A stretch of 64,000 nt of DNA from CAZTDU01 sp964617355. GTDB lineage: Bacteria; Pseudomonadota; Gammaproteobacteria; Burkholderiales; SG8-39. This document shows positions 43,983 through 51,883 of the stretch, one piece after another. The stretch is from assembly GCA_964617355.1 (NCBI GenBank), contig CAZTXP010000064.1:1-64000 (forward strand). The letters are read 5' to 3'. Every line of letters starts with the position of its first letter. Position 1 is the first letter of the stretch. The position numbers and the translations under genes were made by a program. A model generated the notes under the pieces. It made no database searches, was not told where the DNA came from, and worked only from the letters and a program-made list of their open reading frames with translations.

Positions 43983-46147
43983 GTCGTCGCCTCCGGGCGG
44001 AACAAGGTGCGTCCCGCGGCGTCGATGCCCCAGGCCTCCGGCGAGGCCGCGAGGTCGCTGCCGTCGAGAGAGAGCCGTACCTGCAGCGTCGCCTGCGGCG
44101 CGTCGCCGCCACTCGCGAAGCGCACGCGCGACGAGGCGCGCAGCAGCGAGCGCAGACGCGCACGGATCTCGTCGGTCGGCTGGCGCGCGAGGAGCGCAGC
44201 CGCGGGCTCCTCGAGCACCGCGCCGAGCGCGAGGCCGGCTGCGCGCGCGCCTTCGGCCACTCGCGCCGCCATTGCGCTCTTCGGCGTCCACCAGAGGATC
44301 GCCGACCGGCCGGCCGCGCGTTCGCGCAACTCGGCCAGCATCGCGTCCACCGCCTGCTCGAAGGCCGGCGCGAAAGCCCACGGCGAAGCCGGGCCCGAGA
44401 CCGTCACGGGCAATTCGCGCACCACCACGTAGCCGAGTTCCGCCATGCGCTGGGGGATCTCGCGCACCACGGCGCGGTCGAGCTCGCGGCGCGCATCCGC
44501 GAGCGCCGCATACGGCACGAGATCCGGATGCACGCGCTCGGCGTCGTTGCGCACCGCGCCCTGCCGCCAGCCGGCGAGCAGGCGCTGCGTCATCCAGCGT
44601 TCGTGCTCGTACTCGGCGAGCGCCTCGATCTCCGCGGCCGTCCAGCCGGGATCGATGCCCTTGCGTCCTCGCGTCCGCTCGAGGACGCATCCGGCGTGCC
44701 GGACCTTGGCGAAGTGATGGTCGGCGAGCGCGCGATTGTCGTCCTTCAGGTCCTCCGCGAGCAGCAGCCACGGTCGCAGCGAGCGGCGCGAGCCCTGCTC
44801 CTCGCCGCGCTGGCGGGATTCGGCGAGATAGCTTTCGTGGATCGCGCGCGCGGCGGCGTCGATGCGCTCGCCGAGCAGGAATTCCTCGGCGACCTCGGCC
44901 GCCTCGCCGAACTCGTGCATCCACGGGTGTGCCGCGAGTTCCCCGCCCGCGGCGCCGACGCGCCCGCGCAGGTACAGCGGCGGCACGGCCGTGCCCGCGG
45001 CCTGCAGCGCGCCGCAGAACTGCAGCGCCGCGGCGAGGTTGGCCTCCGGCCGCGCGTCGCAGAACGCAATCGCGCTCGGCGCCGCGCCCTCGCCCTCGAG
45101 CAGGCGCGCGACCAGCGCCGCGCCCTCCTCGGCATGGCCGGCGACGAAGCGCAGCTGCGCGGCCTCGGCGGCGCCGGGCCAGCGCAGCAGGAACGGCGCG
45201 CGCTTCGCGTTCGCCTCGCCGTCCACCACGGTCAGTCGTACGCGGGCGCCGGGCGGCGACAGGCGGATGGCCTGCACCGCGAGTTCCTCGGCGAGCGCGC
45301 CGAAGCCGACGATCCACAGGTGCGGCGAGCCCGCGCCGGAGATCTCGCAGCGCCCGGGCGGATGCTCGCGCAGCAGGCGGCGCACCGCGATCTGCGCGGC
45401 AGAGAACAGGCGCAACTGCACGCGATCGAGCGACGCGAAGCGATCGATGCGCTCGTCGATGCGCGCGCGCAGGAACGGATCCTCGACGCGAGCGAACACC
45501 ACCAGCGGCGCGACGCCCGCGGGCCGCAGCTCGACGGCTGCGCGAGACATCGCCACCGCGGCATCGATGTTCTCGACGTCGGTTCCGGAGACGCACGCCA
45601 CCGACGCCGCGCGGCCGAGCGCGGCACGGCGCGGCATGTCCTCGACGTGCCAGTCGCTGTCGAGAAAGGCCGCGCCGCCGGCCAGCGCCGCCGCGGCATC
45701 CGCGTGGACGGTCGACACCACCATCGTCGGCCGGCGTGCCTCAACCCAGTGCGCAAGCACGTGGCGCGCGATCGGCGACAGGCCGAGCAGCACCGCGTGG
45801 TCGCCGCGTCGGGCGACCCGCAGCAGGCGCAGCGGGTTGCGCAGTTGCCGCGCCAGCGCCTCGCCCGCGAGCCACGCCAGCACCAGCGGCACGATGCCGC
45901 GCGCGAACGCGGCGGGCGCGATCGCATCCGCCGGCAGCGACGTCCACGGCATCCAGACGATGCGCAGCGCCGCGACGGCGAGTTCCGACCAGAATTGCGA
46001 TTCATCGCCCCACGGCGCCTCGGGCATGCCGCGCAGGAGCCCCGCCGCGGCGAGCACGTGCCCGGCCAGGATCGCGACCAGCGCGACGACGAACGTGCGC
46101 GCGCGCCACGCCCGCGGCTCGCCACTTGCCATCGCCACCGTGCTCAT
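43979..46147 (-). CDS. Membrane protein with two TrkA-N-like Rossmann domains and a RyR domain
   Basis: 722 residues. Three hydrophobic segments lie in residues 17-100. Two NAD-binding-like folds follow: HAVLLGLSPIARHVLAHW (about 117) and HLWIVGFGALAEELAVQA (about 276). Residues 505-573 match the RyR repeat (EIEALAEYEHERWMTQRLLA, GWRQG, HPDLVPYAAL). The last 140 residues have a second Rossmann-like stretch (AILWWTPKSAMAARVAEGAR). Bacterial RyR domains have been noted in predicted immune systems, where they may bind nucleotide-derived ligands. No pore-loop motif of a K+ channel was seen. ATGA overlaps on both sides. Confidence 0.8.
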   Translation of the reverse strand: MSTVAMASGEPRAWRARTFVVALVAILAGHVLAAAGLLRGMPEAPWGDESQFWSELAVAALRIVWMPWTSLPADAIAPAAFARGIVPLVLAWLAGEALARQLRNPLRLLRVARRGDHAVLLGLSPIARHVLAHWVEARRPTMVVSTVHADAAAALAGGAAFLDSDWHVEDMPRRAALGRAASVACVSGTDVENIDAAVAMSRAAVELRPAGVAPLVVFARVEDPFLRARIDERIDRFASLDRVQLRLFSAAQIAVRRLLREHPPGRCEISGAGSPHLWIVGFGALAEELAVQAIRLSPPGARVRLTVVDGEANAKRAPFLLRWPGAAEAAQLRFVAGHAEEGAALVARLLEGEGAAPSAIAFCDARPEANLAAALQFCGALQAAGTAVPPLYLRGRVGAAGGELAAHPWMHEFGEAAEVAEEFLLGERIDAAARAIHESYLAESRQRGEEQGSRRSLRPWLLLAEDLKDDNRALADHHFAKVRHAGCVLERTRGRKGIDPGWTAAEIEALAEYEHERWMTQRLLAGWRQGAVRNDAERVHPDLVPYAALADARRELDRAVVREIPQRMAELGYVVVRELPVTVSGPASPWAFAPAFEQAVDAMLAELRERAAGRSAILWWTPKSAMAARVAEGARAAGLALGAVLEEPAAALLARQPTDEIRARLRSLLRASSRVRFASGGDAPQATLQVRLSLDGSDLAASPEAWGIDAAGRTLFRPEATT

Positions 46148-46713
46148 CGCCCGCGCACCACGCGCACCAGCACCGGGCCGCTGTCGCCCGCCTCCAGCCC
46201 GTGGCGCGCGAGCGCCGCCGCGAGCCGCGGGTCGGCGCGGTTCTGCACCAGCGCCTCGAGCGTGCTGGCATCCTTGGTGTCGCGGCGGATCACGGTGATG
46301 TCGAGGGCACGCAGGTCCTCGGCGATCGCGTCGGCCTTGCGTGCCGGGTCCGGGACCGAGAGCTGCTGCACGCGTCCGCCGCGGATGCCGAAGGCTTCGT
46401 CCTCCTCGACCGCCGGTGGCAAGCCCTGCCGGTAGAGCGCGACCGTCGCCACGGCGACCAGCACCGAGGCGGCGAGCGCCCAGCCTGCCCACCCGCGCGC
46501 GCGCGGCGCCTCGCCGGCGAGCCCTTCGCGGCGCAGGCGGAACTGCAGGCGCTGCAGGCCGGCCTCGATCTCCGCATCGCTCGGACCCGGCCCGGGCGAC
46601 CGCGCGCGAATCGCGGCGCGCAGCCTCGCGGCCTCGCGCGCCTCGGGCGTCGCGTCGCCGACCGCGCGCCCCGCGATGCCCTCCAGCCAGCGATCGTCGT
46701 CCGCGTCGGCCAT
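46144..46713 (-). CDS. Probable anti-sigma factor, single-pass membrane protein
   Basis: 189 residues. A cytoplasmic N-terminal part of about 70 residues (MADADDDRWLEGIAGRAVGD) is followed by one membrane helix (GWAGWALAASVLVAVATVAL) and an extracytoplasmic C-terminal domain (AIAEDLRALDITVIRRDTKD). It directly follows an ECF sigma gene with one base between, and overlaps the next gene as ATGA, the standard arrangement of a membrane anti-sigma factor. No zinc HxxxCxxC motif is visible, so it is not a ZAS-type. Role inferred from context. Confidence 0.7.
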   Translation of the reverse strand: MADADDDRWLEGIAGRAVGDATPEAREAARLRAAIRARSPGPGPSDAEIEAGLQRLQFRLRREGLAGEAPRARGWAGWALAASVLVAVATVALYRQGLPPAVEEDEAFGIRGGRVQQLSVPDPARKADAIAEDLRALDITVIRRDTKDASTLEALVQNRADPRLAAALARHGLEAGDSGPVLVRVVRGR

Positions 46714-46714
46714 C

Positions 46715-47287
46715 TCAGGCAGCCAGCAATTCCCGGCAGCGCTCGAGGAACGGGCGCAGCTTCGCGCGGCACTGCGAGACGTACTCGCGCGCCGCGCCGT
46801 GGGTGCGACCGAGCAGGCGCGCGAGGTCGACGAGGCTCCAGCCCTCGAACGCGACCAGCGCGAGCGACTCGGCGCGATCCGGATAGGCGAGCGCGAATTC
46901 GGCGTAGGCGCGCTTCACGCAATGATCGACGTCCCGCGAATCCTCCGGCGCAGCCGCCGCCGCGGCGGGGGAGGCATCGTCGTCGAGATCCAGCGGTTCC
47001 CCGTCGGGACGGTTGCGCGCCCGGCGCACGTGGTCGATCAGCGCGTTGCGCGCGATGCTCCACATCCACGTGCTGGCCTTGGCGTCGCCGCGGAAGTCCT
47101 CGCAGTGGCGCACCATGCTGACGAACACGTCCTGCGCGAGGTCCTCGGCCTGCTCGCGGCTGACCCGCTGGCGCTGGAAGTATCCGATGAGCTTGCGCGC
47201 ATGCCGGCGATAGAGCTCGGCGACCGCGTCGCCGCGCGCGCGGCCGCCTGCCTGCAGTCCCCGGATGCACTCCTCGTCGCTCTTCAT
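46715..47287 (-). CDS. ECF-type RNA polymerase sigma factor
   Basis: 190 residues with region 2 (AVAELYRRHARKLIGYFQRQ, AEDLAQDVFVSMVRH, STWMWSIARNALIDHVRRAR) and region 4 (LVAFEGWSLVDLARLLGRTH, AAREYVSQCRAKLRPFLE). The region 2-4 linker is long and acidic/Ala-rich. It is encoded within the island, 16 bases after the caspase gene and one base before the anti-sigma gene. It probably directs transcription of the island itself; I could not identify a matching -35/-10 pair upstream. Confidence 0.9.
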   Translation of the reverse strand: MKSDEECIRGLQAGGRARGDAVAELYRRHARKLIGYFQRQRVSREQAEDLAQDVFVSMVRHCEDFRGDAKASTWMWSIARNALIDHVRRARNRPDGEPLDLDDDASPAAAAAAPEDSRDVDHCVKRAYAEFALAYPDRAESLALVAFEGWSLVDLARLLGRTHGAAREYVSQCRAKLRPFLERCRELLAA

Positions 47288-47303
47288 CGCGCGGGCGGCG
47301 GGA

Positions 47304-49457
47304 CTACTTCTTCCCGGCCGGGGCCTCCGTGATGAAGCGGAACAGGCGCATCGAGGTCTTGTCGGCGGTCGCGCGCGTCACCGCCATGCCGCGCGTACGA
47401 TCGGGCTCGAAGCCGATCTCGAACAGCGTTGCGGCGAGGTCGTTGCCGCCGCCGGGCGCAGCGCCGCGCGTGCGCTCCACGCCGGTCTGCGTGAGGAAGG
47501 CGAAATCCGGGCGCTCGCTGCCGGGCTGCGCCTCGGTGACGATGAAGAGCAGCGACTCCTGCCCCGTGGTGTCGGCCGAGACGCGGAACTGCGCCAGCGG
47601 GAACGGCTTCGGCCCCGGCTCCACCGGCACGTTGCGGCCGGGCTCTGGATAGAGCTGCACGATGGAGAAGTCGCCCTGGATGGCGAAGATGCTGATGTCC
47701 ACCGCACGCGCGTGCTGGTTCTTCACCAGCACGTCGACCAGGTCGCCGTCGAAGAAGCGCGGCACCTTCTCCGGCTGGATCGCCTCGGGCTTGCCGGTAC
47801 CGGCGCGCGTGACCTGCACCGACATCTCGACCGCGCGGCCCACCGTGGTGGACGCGGTCTGCGCGGCGAGCCGCGTGAGGTTCATGGCGCGCGCCATGGC
47901 CCGCAGGGTCTCGACCAGCTTCTCGCCGGCCTGCGCTTCGCTGTTCGACCGGAGGTCGATCGAATGGGTCTTGTTCGGGCCGTCGACGTAGAGTTCCCCG
48001 CCGGGCGGCAGCATCCACAGCTTGTCGTCGCGCACGAAGAGGCGCACGTCGCCGCCCTCCTTCGCGCCGGTCCACGTGACGCGCAGGCCGGGGGTCGCCG
48101 CCTTCGACACCGCGTCGAGCACCGTCTTCGCCTTGCCGCTCGCCGCTGCGGGCAGCGCGACGCGCAGGTCGATCGACTGGTTCGACGACACGAGGCGAAC
48201 GAACGCGCCCGCCGGGATGCCCGCGGGGTCGATGCGCTTCGCGTCCTTGTAGTCCGCGGGCGCGAGTTCCGATTGATAGAGCCCGACCTTGCTCGCCGAC
48301 AGGTAGCCCAGCGCGCGCGCGTCGGGCGACACCGCGTCGGGCATCACGGCGAAGATCGCGCCCTCGCCGACCTGGTGCACCGCGCCCGCCTCGACCTTCA
48401 GCGCGGCGCCCTCGCGCTGCAGGCGCCACTGCATCACGCGCGCGACCTCGCGGTCGCCGAAGACCGGCGCATCGAGGCTGGCGCCCGCGCCTTCCACCAG
48501 CGGCGTGGTGTCGAGGTAGTTGGCGGCGGCGTAGAACTGCAGCACCTGCTGCCCCGCCTGCCGGTAGCTCATGCCGCGGTTCATCGCCAGCACGCGCGCC
48601 AGCGTGAATGCGAGCCGACCGTGGCTCTGGCGATCCGGATGACCCTCGGGCAGGCGCTGTTCCTTCTCGAGCTCGGAGGACTGCACCGCGTAGAAGGCGA
48701 CGAAGCCGCCGGCGCCGGGCGCCACCTGGCTCGCCTTGCCGAGCGCGCCGGTCTCGGCGCCGGGTGCGCCGCGGCTAGCGGGCAGCGAGCGCGTCGCCTC
48801 CTGCTGCGCGAGCCGGATGGCCTCGGCCGGCACGCCGAGGTCGGCGGGCTTGAGTTCGCGGGTGCGCACCTCGGGGTCGTTGACCACGCTGCGCGTCACC
48901 GTGCCGGAGTGGCAGGAATCGAACACCGCCCAGACGAACGCGCCGCGGTTGCGGATCGCGGCGATGTGTACGTCGAATTCGTCGTCTACGATCGCGTTCT
49001 GCACCGTCGCCTTGCCGTCCCAGCGACCGACGTCGCGCGGCAGGAAGGTCTCGTCCAGGCCGTCGGGCTCGGGGTTCTGCGGGCCGATGTTCCGTGCCGG
49101 CTGCTGCGAGCCGTGGCCGGCGAAGAAGAGGAACACGAAATCGCCCTTGGCCGCCTTCTTCGACAGCGACTCCATCGCGCCGACGATCGCCGCGCGCGTC
49201 GGGTCGCCGGCGCCCGGCACGTCGTCGGCCAGCACCGTGACGTTCGCGGGCTTGAAGTCGCGCTCGGCCAGCACGCGCTGGATCAGGCGTACGTCGTTCT
49301 TCGGTCCGACCAGGCTGATGTCGCGGCCGTCGGGCTGCTTCGGATAGCTGGAGACGCCGACCAGCAGCGCGTAGCGATTCTGCGCCTGCGCGGGCAGCGC
49401 GGCGGCGAGGGCGAGGAGCGCCACGGCGCCCCATCGCGCGAGGCGATGTCCGGTCAT
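47304..49457 (-). CDS. Exported caspase-like peptidase (C14)
   Basis: 717 residues with a signal peptide ending near ALPAQAQ. Residues 28-330 form the caspase fold: RYALLVGVSSYPK, FLFFAGHGSQQP (His115) and VFDSCHSGTVTR (Cys182). A 390-residue C-terminal part lacks a named domain; it is rich in beta-strands and includes SIFAIQGDFSIVQLYPEPGR, as in secreted caspase-DUF4384-type proteins. ATG 49457 has GGAG four bases upstream. It lies 16 bases before the sigma gene, so it may be co-transcribed, and 76 bases after the start of the exported PPC-type gene. Confidence 0.88.
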   Translation of the reverse strand: MTGHRLARWGAVALLALAAALPAQAQNRYALLVGVSSYPKQPDGRDISLVGPKNDVRLIQRVLAERDFKPANVTVLADDVPGAGDPTRAAIVGAMESLSKKAAKGDFVFLFFAGHGSQQPARNIGPQNPEPDGLDETFLPRDVGRWDGKATVQNAIVDDEFDVHIAAIRNRGAFVWAVFDSCHSGTVTRSVVNDPEVRTRELKPADLGVPAEAIRLAQQEATRSLPASRGAPGAETGALGKASQVAPGAGGFVAFYAVQSSELEKEQRLPEGHPDRQSHGRLAFTLARVLAMNRGMSYRQAGQQVLQFYAAANYLDTTPLVEGAGASLDAPVFGDREVARVMQWRLQREGAALKVEAGAVHQVGEGAIFAVMPDAVSPDARALGYLSASKVGLYQSELAPADYKDAKRIDPAGIPAGAFVRLVSSNQSIDLRVALPAAASGKAKTVLDAVSKAATPGLRVTWTGAKEGGDVRLFVRDDKLWMLPPGGELYVDGPNKTHSIDLRSNSEAQAGEKLVETLRAMARAMNLTRLAAQTASTTVGRAVEMSVQVTRAGTGKPEAIQPEKVPRFFDGDLVDVLVKNQHARAVDISIFAIQGDFSIVQLYPEPGRNVPVEPGPKPFPLAQFRVSADTTGQESLLFIVTEAQPGSERPDFAFLTQTGVERTRGAAPGGGNDLAATLFEIGFEPDRTRGMAVTRATADKTSMRLFRFITEAPAGKK

Positions 49458-49533
49458 GCTTCTCCTTCTGCTGCGGGAACCGCCCCGCGCGCGCCGGCAG
49501 GCGCGCGCGGGGGATGATGCGTGAAGCCGTGGA

Positions 49534-50241
49534 TCAGTTCGTGCCAATGACGTAGCGGTTGGCCACGCCGAGGTTGCGCACCTGGATGCGGAACGGCCCG
49601 GTCCAGCGCGGGTTCCAGCGGCAGGCCTCGTCGTCGCCGGCGGTGGTCGAGCGGCAGATCAGGTTGCCGTTCTCGTCGTAGACGTAGAGGTCGAGGTCCG
49701 AGTCGCCGTCGCCGCTGATGCCGACGAAGGCCGGCTCGCCACCGCGAAAGACCTCGGTGAACACGTCGGTCGCGCCGGTCCTCACCACGGTGACGCTGCG
49801 GCCCGGGCCGTTCGCACGGCCGCGCGAGCCCGAGGCGGCGACGTCGTCGGCCATCGCGATCACGTCCTTGCGGTCGCCCGCGTACTGCTTGGCGCGCGCG
49901 AGGATGCCGGCCACGGTCATGTCGGCGCCCTGCTTGGCTTCGTCGCCCTTGCCGCCCTGCGTCTTCTTGTCGCGCTTCTTGTCCTGCGCCCCTTCGGCCG
50001 AGAGGATGCGCGCCGCGGTGATCATCGCCACGGCGTCCTTGTTGGCGTCGCCATAGCGCACCAGCGATTGCGCGAGGTGCGCGTTGCTCGCGGGGCTGGG
50101 CGCCTTCACGGCCGCCTTCGGGCCTTCGTTCTTGCCCTTGCCCTTGCCGCCCTTGTCGTCTGCGCCGATCGCCGCGCCCGCGGAGAGCGCCGTGGCGACC
50201 GCGATCGCAAGCACGTTGCCCATCATTCTCTTCATCTTCAT
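49534..50241 (-). CDS. Exported protein with C-terminal PPC-like beta domain
   Basis: 235 residues. Signal peptide MKMKRMMGNVLAIAVATALS with likely cleavage at IGA-DD. A Lys/Gly-rich linker follows, then a helical region (LAQSLVRYGDANKDAVAMI). The end is a pre-peptidase C-terminal-like domain (SDLDLYVYDENGNLICRS ... PFRIQVRNLG). PPC domains occur in secreted peptidase partners and carry Ca- or wall-binding folds. The ATG at 50241 has AAGGA seven bases upstream; an earlier Met at 50262 lacks one. Located between the htrA-like and caspase genes; a substrate or chaperone role is guesswork. Confidence 0.72.
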   Translation of the reverse strand: MKMKRMMGNVLAIAVATALSAGAAIGADDKGGKGKGKNEGPKAAVKAPSPASNAHLAQSLVRYGDANKDAVAMITAARILSAEGAQDKKRDKKTQGGKGDEAKQGADMTVAGILARAKQYAGDRKDVIAMADDVAASGSRGRANGPGRSVTVVRTGATDVFTEVFRGGEPAFVGISGDGDSDLDLYVYDENGNLICRSTTAGDDEACRWNPRWTGPFRIQVRNLGVANRYVIGTN

Positions 50242-50298
50242 TTCAGGATCCTTCCGGTTCATGGATTGAGGTGTTCTCCCCCCGAGGCGGTCTCCTGC

Positions 50299-50342
50299 CG
50301 GCGTGTCGTTCCTCGCGGGGATGCTGCTGCCGCGACACGCCG
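50299..50342. repeat. 10-bp inverted repeat with 24-base loop
   Basis: CGGCGTGTCG and CGACACGCCG are perfect complements in the 136-base gap between the htrA-like stop and the exported protein start. There is no T-tract, so it is not a standard terminator. It could be a leader hairpin or a protein-binding site. Confidence 0.55.
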
Positions 50343-50377
50343 ATTGCTCCGAGCGTCCGACAGGAGGGATTGCAATC

Positions 50378-51769
50378 TTACCGTTCCACATGCGTCCGTC
50401 CCATCGCTGCATCCGTCGATTTATGTAAATTTCCGGCACCCTCCGCCGCCACGGGCACCGCGTCCTTCGGCGCGTGGCGAGCGACCGCGGCGGGAATGTC
50501 ACCGCCCACCCAGTCCACGCGCTCGGCGATCAGCCGCCGCTCGACGTAGACGAACGCGCGGTCGCTGCCGCCGTAGCGCTTCAGGGTCAGCGCGACGCCC
50601 TTGTCCGAGCCGCGAACACGCTCGAGGACGGCGGCGAGTTCCTCCAGCGTCGACACCGGTCGCCCGTCCACGGCCTCGAGGAAATCGCCGCGTGCGAGTT
50701 CCTTGGCCTCGCCGTCGGACCCCTTCTCCACGTGATGCACCATCAGCCCGGCGATGCGCAGCTCGGCCGCGTCGACGAGCGGGTTCTGCCCGAACAGCAC
50801 GCCACCGGCGATGACGCCGCGCGAGGCCGCGACCAAGGGCGTCGCAGGCGCGCGGCCGTGCACCACCACCTCGGCGCCGCCGCGCTCGACGCGCAGGTCG
50901 AAGCCGTCCAGGCGGCCGCGCAGCGCGTGCTGCAGCTGGGTCTCGGTCTCGATCGTGCCCGGCACGCCGACCACGCCGCGGATCACGTCGCCCGCCTGCA
51001 GGCCGGTGCGCGAGGGCACGTAGTTGCGCGCCACCTTCAGCACGCGCTCGTTGTCCATCTCGCGGAAGTACACCACGCCGAGGCTGGGCGGCGACGGATC
51101 CGCGCCCGCCTGCAGCAGCTCGACGATGCGGCACGCGTAGTGCATCGCCACCGCGAAGTTGGTGTTCTGCGAGCCGCGGATCTGCGCGGTATTGATGCCG
51201 ACCACGCGCCCGCTCTCGAGGCTGATCAGCGGCCCGCCGGAATTGCCGCCGTTGATCGGCGCGTCGGTCTGCAGCGCCTCGCCCACCGCGCGCGTGGTGC
51301 TGCCCGAGATGATGCCGCGCGTGCCGGTGAACTTCAGGTTCCACGGATGGCCGAACGCGCCCACCGGATGGCCGACGCTCGGCGAGGCACCGCAATGCAG
51401 CGACGCCGCCGCCAGACCCGTACGCGCCGCCGGCGGCAGTTCCACGAGGGCGACGTCGAGATGCGGGTCGACGTAGAGCTTCCTCGCTTCGTGGAAATCC
51501 TGCCCGTGGCGCGCCACCTCGACGCGCGACGGCGAGCGCGCGACCACGTGCGCATTGGTCAGCACCCAGCCGCGCGCGGCATCGACGACGAAGCCGGCGC
51601 CGCGCACCGTGCCCTTCACGTCTGGCTCGAAGGGCGCCGGCACCGCGGCCCGGACCTGCACCGTGTAGTCGAGCGCGTGGCGGAAGATCTCCTCGCTGCG
51701 ATCGGCATGGGCCGGCAGGGCGAAGGCGAGCATCACGGCGGCCGCGAGGGCGGCGGGTCGAGCGATCAT
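50378..51769 (-). CDS. HtrA/DegP-like periplasmic serine protease with two PDZ domains
   Basis: 463 residues, signal peptide to about residue 22 (LAFALPAHA). The trypsin-like domain has His74 (LTNAHVVAR), Asp105 (YVDPHLDVALVEL) and Ser177 (INGGNSGGPLI). Two PDZ-like parts follow (LQAGDVIRGVVG; ARGDFLEAVDGRPV). The last codons (residues NLHKST) use AT-rich codons unlike the rest, and end at TAA 50378. HtrA proteins degrade or sense misfolded envelope proteins and commonly belong to ECF stress regulons, which fits the sigma/anti-sigma pair 3 kb downstream. AGGAG precedes the ATG by nine bases. Confidence 0.9.
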   Translation of the reverse strand: MIARPAALAAAVMLAFALPAHADRSEEIFRHALDYTVQVRAAVPAPFEPDVKGTVRGAGFVVDAARGWVLTNAHVVARSPSRVEVARHGQDFHEARKLYVDPHLDVALVELPPAARTGLAAASLHCGASPSVGHPVGAFGHPWNLKFTGTRGIISGSTTRAVGEALQTDAPINGGNSGGPLISLESGRVVGINTAQIRGSQNTNFAVAMHYACRIVELLQAGADPSPPSLGVVYFREMDNERVLKVARNYVPSRTGLQAGDVIRGVVGVPGTIETETQLQHALRGRLDGFDLRVERGGAEVVVHGRAPATPLVAASRGVIAGGVLFGQNPLVDAAELRIAGLMVHHVEKGSDGEAKELARGDFLEAVDGRPVSTLEELAAVLERVRGSDKGVALTLKRYGGSDRAFVYVERRLIAERVDWVGGDIPAAVARHAPKDAVPVAAEGAGNLHKSTDAAMGRTHVER

Positions 51770-51883
51770 GTGCAGCGTCTCCTGGCAATTAATGCGGGTG
51801 GATGCGTTCAACCCATGGGACGAACGCGCGGCGCATGTGTCAGGTCCGATGCAGTATCCTGACCGCAGACCCTCGGACTCCCC

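Noticed and set aside
43979..46147. Annotation of the TrkA-N/RyR protein as a potassium channel
   Set aside because: No TVGYG-type selectivity filter or pore helix could be found between the membrane segments.
43855..47121. Plus-strand open frame of 1088 codons across several minus-strand genes
   Set aside because: Arg/Ala/Pro-rich product crossing four well-supported genes in one frame; a composition artefact.
51770..51883. TATCCT at 51855-51860 as the promoter of the membrane TIR gene
   Set aside because: Weak -10 match with no -35 at the right distance; an ECF-type promoter is as likely and cannot be recognised without knowing the motif.
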